Origin: Oleiagrimonas sp963821885
Lineage (GTDB): Bacteria; Pseudomonadota; Gammaproteobacteria; Xanthomonadales; Rhodanobacteraceae
Direction: 5' to 3'
Length of the DNA: 64,000 bases
Assembly (NCBI GenBank): GCA_963821885.1
Contig: CAWGFN010000002.1
Location: forward strand, 558,001-622,000
Shown here: positions 57,368 to 64,000 of the stretch, one piece after another
Position numbering within the stretch: the stretch's first letter is position 1
Layout: each line of letters begins with the position of its first letter
The notes under the pieces: model-generated
Database searches by the model: none
Told to the model about the DNA's origin: nothing
Seen by the model: only the letters and a program-made list of their open reading frames with translations
Program-made: the position numbers and the translations under genes

Positions 57368-60031
57368 ATGAAACGTCGGCCACCCTCCCGATCAGCCAGC
57401 GATGCCGATGCTGCGCATGATCCAGGCCCTGGCGGAAACAGGGACGTCACGGCGCGCATCCGCGAGCTGGAGGCCGAACTTGCGCGCCTGAAGCAGGTCG
57501 CCCGGGAACAGGGCGTGGATGCGCACGCCAGCAACGACGCGCTGAACACGGTGCGGGTGCCCGAGCCGTTCCGGGAACCCTTCCTGCGCGCGCAGCACTA
57601 CGTGGAAAGCTATTTCTCCGACCGCATCGAGCAGCCGGAGACGGCCACCATCTCGATTGCCGGCGAACGCTACGTGCTGCTGCGCGCGGCCTCGCTGTCG
57701 GTCGAGTTCGTGGAGATGGTCACGCGCCTGTACCAGGACAAGGGCGCGGACGAGGCCCGCGCGGTGGCCAACAACCTGCTGTTCGACCTGGCGCACGCCA
57801 TCGGCAAGGCCGACGCCAGAAGCTTCCAGCAGAAGATGTCGGTGCACGACCCCATCGAGAACCTGTCCGCCGGCCCGATCCATTTCGCCTATTCCGGCTG
57901 GGCGTTCGTGGACATCTCGCCGCAATCGAATCCGTCGCCCGACGACAACTACTTCCTGCTCTACGACCACCCGTTCTCCTTCGAATCGCACTCGTGGGTG
58001 TCCAGGGGCAAGCGCAGCGACGTGCCGGTCTGCATCATGAATGCCGGCTATTCCTCGGGCTGGTGCGAGGAAAGCTTCGGCATCCCCCTGGTGGCGGTGG
58101 AAATCGAGTGCGTGGCCGCCGGCCACGAACACTGCCGCTTCATCATGGCGCCGCCCTCGCGCATCGACGAACACCTGGCGCAGTACGCCCATCAGCATCC
58201 CGGCGCGCGACCGACGGTACGCGGCGCCGCCGTGACGGTGCCGGAATTCTTCCAGCGCAAGCGCCTGGAGGACGAGTTGCGGGCGGTCAACGACCAGCTC
58301 GAACAACGGGTCCGCAACCGCACCCTTGACCTGGAGCGCGCGAACGCGCAGCTGAGCCTGCTGGAATCGGCCGTCGAGAACGCCACCGAAGGTTTCGTGA
58401 TCATGGCCAGCGAGGGCCAGGACGAGCCGCCGCTGATCACCTTCGTCAACAGTGGCTTCACCCGCATCACCGCGCTCGCCGCCGCGGACGTGATGGGACA
58501 TTCGCTGGACTGCCTGAGGATCGCCGCCGGCGACGAGGACGTCATGGCGCCGCTGTTCCAGAGCATGCACAGGAGCGAGCCCTTCGAAATGGAGGTCACG
58601 GCGCTGCGACCGGATGACTCCAGCTACGCGCTGGAAATCCACGTCATGCCCGTGCCCGGCGAGGAGGACGGTTCGATCACGCACTGGATCGCCATCCTGC
58701 GCGACGTCAGCGACCGCAAGGCGCACCTCGACGCCCTGCAGCACCAGGCGCTGCACGACGCGCTGACCGGCCTGCCCAATCGCGTGCTGCTGCGCGACCA
58801 CATCCAGCAGGCCATCGCCAGGATGCGGCGCGACGGGCATCCCTTCGTCCTGCTGTTCCTGGACCTGGATCGCTTCAAGGACATCAACGACAGCTTCGGC
58901 CACTACGTTGGCGATGTCCTGCTCTCCAAGGTCGGCGCCCGCCTGCGCGCCCAGTTGCGCACCACCGACACCATCGCGCGGCTGGGCGGCGATGAATTCG
59001 CCATGGTGCTGAACGGCGTCGATGATGCACACGAGGCCGAACGCCAGGGCCGACAGGTGCTCGCCGCCCTGGAACAGCCCTTCATGATCGAAGGCCACAA
59101 GCTGGTGATCAGCGGAAGCATCGGCATCGTGCATTGCCCACGGCACGGCCACGACCCCACGTCCCTGATGCGCCGCGCGGACGTGGCCATGTACGCCGCC
59201 AAGTCCAGCCGCGCCGGGGTCCTGACCTACAGCGCCGACCAGGACCAGCATTCTCCGGCGCGCATCAAGCTGGCCATGGAATTGCACGGCAGCATCGACG
59301 ACGCCCACCTGATCCTGCACTACCAGCCGGAAATCGACCTGGCCACGGGCAAGGTGATGCGCGTCGAGGCGCTGCTGCGATGGAACCGCGACGACGGCAG
59401 CCGCCTGATGCCCGACGAATTCCTGCCGCTGGCGGAATCGAGCGACGTCAGCGACCGCATCGCCCGCTGGGTGCTGGGTCGGGCGATTCGCGACTGCCGG
59501 TCATGGCATGACGCGGGCATCGACATCGGCGTCTCGGTCAACCTCGCACCCTACAACCTGCGCGACAGGCGACTGCCGCGGTACATCGTCGACACCCTCG
59601 CGGCGAATGGCCTGGCGCCGAAGCACCTGACCATCGAGATCACCGAAAGCGGCATCCTCAGCGATGCCCTGCTGGAAACCGGCACCCTGCAGCGCATGCG
59701 CGAGATCGGCATCGCGCTTTCCATCGACGACTTCGGCACCGGCTATTCCTCGCTGATGCACCTCAGGCACCTGCCGTTCACCGAACTCAAGGTGGACCGC
59801 AGCTTCACCTTCGACATGCTGTCCAACGAGCATGATGCGGCCATCGTGCGCTCCACCGTGCGCCTGGGGCACGAGCTGGGTCGGCGCATCGTCGCCGAGG
59901 GCGTGGAATGCCGCGAGGTGCTCGAGCGGCTGCGCGAATTCGGCTGCGACTGCGCGCAGGGCTACTTCATCAGCCCGCCCCTGGACACGACCGCGCTGCA
60001 CGCATGGCTGCTCGATCCGCCGATGTTCTGA
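57368..60031 (+). CDS. V4R-PAS-GGDEF-EAL cyclic-di-GMP signalling enzyme
   Basis: From ATG 57368 the product is 887 residues (ATG 57308 would add 20; neither has a strong ribosome binding site). A short coiled coil (about 20-45) is followed by a V4R/XylR_N-like sensor domain (about 60-275; GYSSGWCEESFGIPLVAVEIECVAAGHEHCRF with its Cys/His cluster). A second coiled coil, a PAS domain (about 330-450; FVNSGFTRITALAAADVMGHSL), a GGDEF domain (DALTGLPNRVLL, RLGGDEFAMVL intact) and an EAL domain (RVEALLRW, NLAPYNLRD, DDFGTGYSSLMHLR) follow. Both catalytic motifs are intact, so it may make and degrade c-di-GMP. The V4R ligand is unknown. Confidence 0.92.
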   Translation: MKRRPPSRSASDADAAHDPGPGGNRDVTARIRELEAELARLKQVAREQGVDAHASNDALNTVRVPEPFREPFLRAQHYVESYFSDRIEQPETATISIAGERYVLLRAASLSVEFVEMVTRLYQDKGADEARAVANNLLFDLAHAIGKADARSFQQKMSVHDPIENLSAGPIHFAYSGWAFVDISPQSNPSPDDNYFLLYDHPFSFESHSWVSRGKRSDVPVCIMNAGYSSGWCEESFGIPLVAVEIECVAAGHEHCRFIMAPPSRIDEHLAQYAHQHPGARPTVRGAAVTVPEFFQRKRLEDELRAVNDQLEQRVRNRTLDLERANAQLSLLESAVENATEGFVIMASEGQDEPPLITFVNSGFTRITALAAADVMGHSLDCLRIAAGDEDVMAPLFQSMHRSEPFEMEVTALRPDDSSYALEIHVMPVPGEEDGSITHWIAILRDVSDRKAHLDALQHQALHDALTGLPNRVLLRDHIQQAIARMRRDGHPFVLLFLDLDRFKDINDSFGHYVGDVLLSKVGARLRAQLRTTDTIARLGGDEFAMVLNGVDDAHEAERQGRQVLAALEQPFMIEGHKLVISGSIGIVHCPRHGHDPTSLMRRADVAMYAAKSSRAGVLTYSADQDQHSPARIKLAMELHGSIDDAHLILHYQPEIDLATGKVMRVEALLRWNRDDGSRLMPDEFLPLAESSDVSDRIARWVLGRAIRDCRSWHDAGIDIGVSVNLAPYNLRDRRLPRYIVDTLAANGLAPKHLTIEITESGILSDALLETGTLQRMREIGIALSIDDFGTGYSSLMHLRHLPFTELKVDRSFTFDMLSNEHDAAIVRSTVRLGHELGRRIVAEGVECREVLERLREFGCDCAQGYFISPPLDTTALHAWLLDPPMF

Positions 60032-60157
60032 CAGCGCTGGACATCGGCAAGTGCACACACGCCATGTCCGACAGCACCGTTCAGCCAGGCCCTGGTCTCG
60101 CTCGCCTCCGCGACCGGTTCACCGCTGATCCGATACGCACACCTCGCCAGCCGGGCA

Positions 60158-61759
60158 TCAGGCCAGCGCTCGGCGCAACGGCTCCAGCTGTTCGGCATAG
60201 TTCTTCCACTCACCAATGCTGCGAGTGTGGATGGGTTCATTGAGCTGCGCGCTGCTTGGCGTGGCCATGGGACTGGTATTGGTTTCGGGACGCACACAAG
60301 CTTCCTCGAATTCCAGTCCGCAATATTCCAGCACCGTGCGCATGGTTCCCTCCGGATCCCGGGTCAACTCGGCATATGAAACATCCAGCATGGCGCCGGG
60401 CATCACCTTTCGCCAGTGGTCGCGCAGACGCGTGTGATTCTTGTAATAGTGCGCCATGGCAAGCATGTCGTTGCTGTGTGCCCCCATATCGATGCCGAAA
60501 AAGGCCTTGAAGTTCGAATAGCACACATCCATGGCATCCCTGACCATGTACAGGATGCGCGCCTGCGGCAGCGCACGGCGTATGAAGTCCACCATCCTGA
60601 AATTGGCCGGCATCTTGTCGATGTAGTAACGATGTCCCGCGGCATGCCAACGCGTTTGCTCGAGATATCGCCTGCCGACCATCTGAAAGTCGAGGCTGTC
60701 GCCTTGTCGAATGATCCGGCGCATGCTGTCGAAACCATCCGCCGACAGGTTGGCTGTCCAGTGCAGCTGCCTGAAGAATTCGATCAACTCGCCCGCCGTA
60801 GCCACCTCACTGTGGTTGGACAGCATGCGATCGAGCAAGGAGGTTCCCGATCGCGTGAAGCCGACGATGAATATCGGTATGGGGGCATCGCTGGTACCCG
60901 GGGTCAGGTGATCCTGGTGCACAGCAGCGGGCCGTGATGCCGCGATGAGGTCATCGACGACGGCACTCTCCGTGGCCGCATCGTAGGGGTTGAGTGTGTT
61001 CAGCATGGCCTTGCAGCGGACCAGCGAAGGCCAGGCTTCGACATGGCGCTTGGATCGATCGAGGATCGTGAAACGAGCCAGCTCGAAATGCGCACGATTG
61101 AGTATGTCTTCACGGTCATCGCGATTTTCCGGCATCGACTGCAGCTGATTTTCGATGAAATCCAGATATTCGGATACCGAAGTCCGATCAAGCATGGAGA
61201 CCAGGGGAAGAATGGTCTTGCCCATCGCCGGCCAGCGGTCGAGACAGCGCTGATGCGTCGCGCAAGCACCCTCGATATCGCCAGTGAACTGCTGCAGCCT
61301 GCCCAGCATGTAATGGTCATCAGGCTGATCGGCGCCTGCCGCCAACGCCTTTTCCACCAGGCGCTTGGCCACGACCACCTCTCCGAGTGAGAAACGCAGG
61401 CGTGCCTGCGTCATCAGCCATTCCGGTGGTGCCCCGGGCGCCTGTGCGAGAAAGTCCAGGCAGGTCCTGGCGGCCACGATTTCACCGCGATCGACGAGGT
61501 GCTGGATCAGGTCGACCAGCATGGGTCCATTCGCCGGAGGATACTTGCTGGCCTGCAGGAGCGGCTCGCTCGAATCACGCACATGACCGAGCTCGTAGAG
61601 GATATTGGACAGGGCCATGCAGGCAGGCACATCGTTCGGAACTGCCGCGATCAGCGCCTCCAGCTTGACCTGCGCATCCGCCAGTCGATTGGACTGCATC
61701 AATTGCTGGATCTGATGACGCAATTCATCAGGATTGGATTCGCGCTTCTCGATCATCAT
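60158..61759 (-). CDS. TPR-containing sulfotransferase
   Basis: The 533-residue protein has an N-terminal TPR region (about 1-200; LEALIAAVPNDVPACMALSNILYELGH, VVAKRLVEKALAAGADQPDDHYMLGRLQ) and a C-terminal sulfotransferase domain. The PAPS 5'-phosphosulfate loop is IFIVGFTRSGTSLLDRMLSNH (about 296); RILYMVRDAMDVCYSNFK carries the 3'-phosphate Arg/Ser contacts. It would transfer sulfate from PAPS to an unknown acceptor. GC is visibly lower (about 55-60% by eye) than in most of the window, and a decayed EAL fragment follows, both hinting at acquisition or rearrangement. Confidence 0.88.
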   Translation of the reverse strand: MMIEKRESNPDELRHQIQQLMQSNRLADAQVKLEALIAAVPNDVPACMALSNILYELGHVRDSSEPLLQASKYPPANGPMLVDLIQHLVDRGEIVAARTCLDFLAQAPGAPPEWLMTQARLRFSLGEVVVAKRLVEKALAAGADQPDDHYMLGRLQQFTGDIEGACATHQRCLDRWPAMGKTILPLVSMLDRTSVSEYLDFIENQLQSMPENRDDREDILNRAHFELARFTILDRSKRHVEAWPSLVRCKAMLNTLNPYDAATESAVVDDLIAASRPAAVHQDHLTPGTSDAPIPIFIVGFTRSGTSLLDRMLSNHSEVATAGELIEFFRQLHWTANLSADGFDSMRRIIRQGDSLDFQMVGRRYLEQTRWHAAGHRYYIDKMPANFRMVDFIRRALPQARILYMVRDAMDVCYSNFKAFFGIDMGAHSNDMLAMAHYYKNHTRLRDHWRKVMPGAMLDVSYAELTRDPEGTMRTVLEYCGLEFEEACVRPETNTSPMATPSSAQLNEPIHTRSIGEWKNYAEQLEPLRRALA

Positions 61760-62049
61760 TGCCGTCTGACGCAGCCCATGCCGGTGGTGACATCATCCAT
61801 GTTCGCTGGCCGACCTGAAGCACCACTTCACGGGGCCGTTGCGCATAGTGCCATGCCCGGAGCATGGCTCACAGCGCATTGCAGTCATGCCTCCGACCGG
61901 TAAACCCCGTGCCGTGCCAGGCGCCATGGTGTCGGTCCGTCCCGGGCTCGCCAGGCATCGCATCATGGCCGCACTACGTGAACTGGGCAGCCATGTTCAG
62001 GGTTCCAGCGTGCGGATCTCGGCCCAGGGACTTCGCAGGCTCCCGCGAT

Positions 62050-62232
62050 AAGGTGGACCGCACCATCACCGGCGACATGCTGTCCAACGAGCACGACGCA
62101 GCCATCGTGCGCTCCACCGTGCAGCTGGGCCACGAGCTGGGGCGATGCATCGTGGCCGAGGGCGTGGAAAGCCGCGAGGCGCTGGCGAAAGGCGCGCTGT
62201 ACGAATAGCCGATGGATCCGCCGGTGTTCTGA
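62050..62232 (+). pseudogene. Decayed fragment of an EAL-domain gene
   Basis: Bases 62050-62232 resemble the 3' end of the GGDEF-EAL gene (from about 59788): AAGGTGGACCGCA, GACATGCTGTCCAACGAGCA, then ATCGTGCGCTCCACCGTGC, and the final GATCCGCCG-TGTTCTGA match with scattered changes, while roughly 70 bp before the end are missing. The frame stops at 62208. Upstream bases (61760-62049) show no gene. It is a remnant of a second EAL gene or of a duplication. Confidence 0.85.
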
Positions 62233-62281
62233 CCCCTCGCGCCCGCAGGCGCACGGACGCCGTGTCCGCGTTCCACCACGC

Positions 62282-62614
62282 TCAGGAAAGCCGCGGGTAG
62301 CGGATGGTCAGGTAGCGGATCCCACCGGTGACTAAATACAGCATCACCAGATACCCCACGGCCATCATCAGGATGCCGTCGCTGGACGGCTTGTGCATGT
62401 GCGCGGACGTCAGCACGAACAACGCCACGACCAGCGCGACCGAGGCGAGTCCGGTCATTAACTCCCAGCCCAGGGAGGCCTGCAGGTCGCACTGGCAGTG
62501 CTCGCAACGGCCGCGCCAGCGCCGGGTCCAGTATCCCAGTGGGACCGAACACAACGAGAAATAACCGATGTCGAAGGACCTGCCGCAATAGGGGCAGCGT
62601 CGTTGCTGGCTCAT
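62282..62614 (-). CDS. Small zinc-ribbon membrane protein of unknown function
   Basis: The 110-residue product starts with a zinc-ribbon-like Cys set (RRCPYCGRSFDIGYF and RGRCEHCQCDL) and has two membrane helices (about residues 54-70 and 82-98). It may be a membrane-attached metal-binding adaptor; nothing more can be said from sequence. It lies between the EAL remnant and the SRAP gene. Confidence 0.7.
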   Translation of the reverse strand: MSQQRRCPYCGRSFDIGYFSLCSVPLGYWTRRWRGRCEHCQCDLQASLGWELMTGLASVALVVALFVLTSAHMHKPSSDGILMMAVGYLVMLYLVTGGIRYLTIRYPRLS

Positions 62615-62738
62615 GGTCGTCCCTGATCCGCGTCACGCCATGATTGGCGTCGCACGTGCTCCAAACTAAACCGTGGGCCGCGCATTGGCAACATGCCATG
62701 CGCCCCGCCCGGACCCGCGCGCCCGGAGTTCGCCGCGA

Positions 62739-63368
62739 TCAACCGGGCGCCTCGATGCGGAATTCGTCCTCCACCGGATGCAGGAACCGACGCGCCTGGT
62801 CCGGCGTGGTGTCCGGCGACAGCCACCGCTCGCGATAGGACTCGGCGATGATGACGGGCATGCGCTCGTGGACCGGCACGATGGAGGGCGCGGCGGCCGT
62901 GGTCAGCATGCTGAAGCTCGACACGACCTCGCCGGTCCCGCGATCCGTCCAGGCATCCCAGATGCCGGCAAAGGTGATCCCTGGCGCGCTCGGCGCGATG
63001 CGCACCCAGCCCTTGCCGCCCAGGGTCCGCGCTGATTCGTACCATGCAGTCAGCGGAATCAGGCAGCGCTGTCCCTGTCGCCAGGGCCCGCGAAACGCCG
63101 GCGCGCTGTGCACGGTCTCGCTGCGGGCGTTGAAGGTGGACATGCGCGGCTCGCGCACCTTCGACCAGAACGGCAGCAGAGACCAGCGCCACGCATCGAA
63201 GCGCCAGTCGCCCGACGCCGGGTCCAGGCGCACGATCCAGGCCTCGCGCCTGGGCCACGCATGCTGCGTCGCGATGTCGCCAAGCTGCCCGGACAACAGC
63301 TGCCCGACGTAGGTCCGCACCGCCGTCGGCGGCGGCGCGGGCTTCACGTTGTCGAAGTTCGAGCACAT
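62739..63368 (-). CDS. yedK: SRAP (YedK/HMCES-type) abasic-site-processing protein
   Basis: SRAP proteins crosslink through Cys2 to abasic sites in single-stranded DNA and protect replication forks. From ATG 63368 the product is 209 residues and starts Met-Cys (MCSNFDNVKP), so Cys2 is available after Met removal. The other catalytic elements are present: FNARSETV (Asn), CLIPLTAWYE (Glu) and PVHERMPVIIAES (His). Family members usually begin MCGRF, so the SN replacement is a variant. Start 63368 was chosen to place Cys at position 2; a longer frame from 63410 would bury it. Confidence 0.88.
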   Translation of the reverse strand: MCSNFDNVKPAPPPTAVRTYVGQLLSGQLGDIATQHAWPRREAWIVRLDPASGDWRFDAWRWSLLPFWSKVREPRMSTFNARSETVHSAPAFRGPWRQGQRCLIPLTAWYESARTLGGKGWVRIAPSAPGITFAGIWDAWTDRGTGEVVSSFSMLTTAAAPSIVPVHERMPVIIAESYRERWLSPDTTPDQARRFLHPVEDEFRIEAPG

Positions 63369-63458
63369 GGTGGCAACGGTTTCCTCGTTGCGAGAATCGC
63401 GTCGGCACACAGCCCCGGTGGGCGGCGCGCATGCCTAGCGCCGTGCCTTTCCCACCGG

Positions 63459-63983
63459 TCAGTGCGCTGCCCTGGACGCCGCCGGCGTGATCGGCCGATG
63501 GCCATAGCTGAATATGCGGGTGGCCACCCACGTGCCGGACCGATGGCGCCACAGGATGAGAAACTGCGCCTCGCCGAAACACTGGCCGCTCTTGATATCG
63601 CAGAACGTGTGACGACCCTGTTCGATCGCGCCGAAGTCCTTGACGGGGTAGACCTCCATCGTGCCCGGGACCAGCACCCGTCGGTACACGCCGCAGACAT
63701 TCTTGTGGGTATTGGCCATGTAGGCCTGACGGGTCCAGGTCACCCCGCCCTTGTCGTGATAGAACTCGAGATTCGGCGCCAGGTAGCTCGCGTGCTTCTT
63801 CAGCTCGCTCGGCGAACTGCAGTGGTTGAAGCTGTCGAACAGCCCCTTGTCGAGCCTGGCCACTGTCGCGGACAGGGACGGCTGCGCGGAAGCCGGATCG
63901 CCATGCGGGGGCGGTGCGGCGATGGCGGCGCTCGATGCGGCGCAGGCCAGCACGAAGCACAGCCGAGATGCATTGCTTTTCAT
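63459..63983 (-). CDS. Secreted NTF2-like (DUF4440/SnoaL-type) protein
   Basis: The 174-residue product has a signal peptide (MKSNASRLCFVLACAASSAAIA) and a cone-shaped NTF2-like fold pattern: VARLDKGLFDSFNHCSSPSELKKHASYLAPNLEFYHDKGG, VYPVKDFGAIEQGRHTF and FLILWRHRSGTWVATRIFSYGH. It may bind a small ligand or be an enzyme; there is no operon clue. AAGGT precedes ATG 63983. The window ends 17 bp upstream. Confidence 0.8.
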   Translation of the reverse strand: MKSNASRLCFVLACAASSAAIAAPPPHGDPASAQPSLSATVARLDKGLFDSFNHCSSPSELKKHASYLAPNLEFYHDKGGVTWTRQAYMANTHKNVCGVYRRVLVPGTMEVYPVKDFGAIEQGRHTFCDIKSGQCFGEAQFLILWRHRSGTWVATRIFSYGHRPITPAASRAAH

Positions 63984-64000
63984 GACCTTGTCCTCGGGCC

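Overview
This 64 kb window is a high-GC (about 70% by eye), densely coding stretch of chromosome from a gammaproteobacterium, most probably the order Xanthomonadales/Lysobacterales. Three things point there. The housekeeping order is groES-groEL / cutA-dsbD-tlpA / aroQ-accB-accC-prmA-zinc-ribbon(DUF3426)-fis-purH / DUF2782-polA. Immediately downstream of polA lies a roughly 115-nt RNA with C-rich hairpin loops, matching the Xanthomonas sRNA sX13. The intergenic regions carry families of short GC-rich hairpin repeats. No rRNA, tRNA, phage, IS transposase or CRISPR array was found.

Layout. 1-4.2 kb: an LTA-synthase-type membrane phosphoglycerol transferase converges on groESL, which has a CIRCE operator. 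4.3-8.1 kb: cutA, a DsbD with a doubled N-terminal domain, a TlpA-like thioredoxin and aroQ. 8.1-14.8 kb: accBC, prmA, a zinc-ribbon membrane protein, fis and purH, with repeats between them. 15.2-21.5 kb: DUF2782, polA, the sX13-like RNA, a small membrane protein, and a uvrD gene split by a roughly 140-bp insertion that shifts the frame. 21.9-25.0 kb: hemD-hemX-hemY without hemC. 25.1-33.4 kb: thioesterases, a rhodanese, a flavin/2Fe-2S reductase, srkA, rlmI, a Tet-type MFS exporter, a lipoprotein and small membrane proteins.

33.4-51.8 kb is the distinctive part. About nine minus-strand genes encode exported proteins: two lipoproteins, a CARDB-like protein, an FN3-array protein, a predicted outer-membrane beta-barrel, and a roughly 2,000-residue protein with IPT/TIG-like and PKD-like domains. 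Upstream of them and divergent is a one-component regulator (OmpR/CadC-type winged helix, one membrane helix, long TPR array). I recognise no named system. It looks like a membrane-regulated cell-surface or secretion locus. The giant gene carries a single-base frameshift in this sequence.

52-64 kb: a DUF3014 protein, dinG, a DUF2846 lipoprotein, an NnrU-family protein, a V4R-PAS-GGDEF-EAL cyclic-di-GMP enzyme, a TPR-sulfotransferase of lower GC followed by a decayed EAL fragment, a zinc-ribbon protein, an SRAP (YedK/HMCES) protein and a secreted NTF2-like protein.

Several genes (cutA, the DUF3426 gene, polA, uvrD, rlmI, dinG) have a -10-like hexamer only 6-7 nt before the start codon, which suggests leaderless transcripts.
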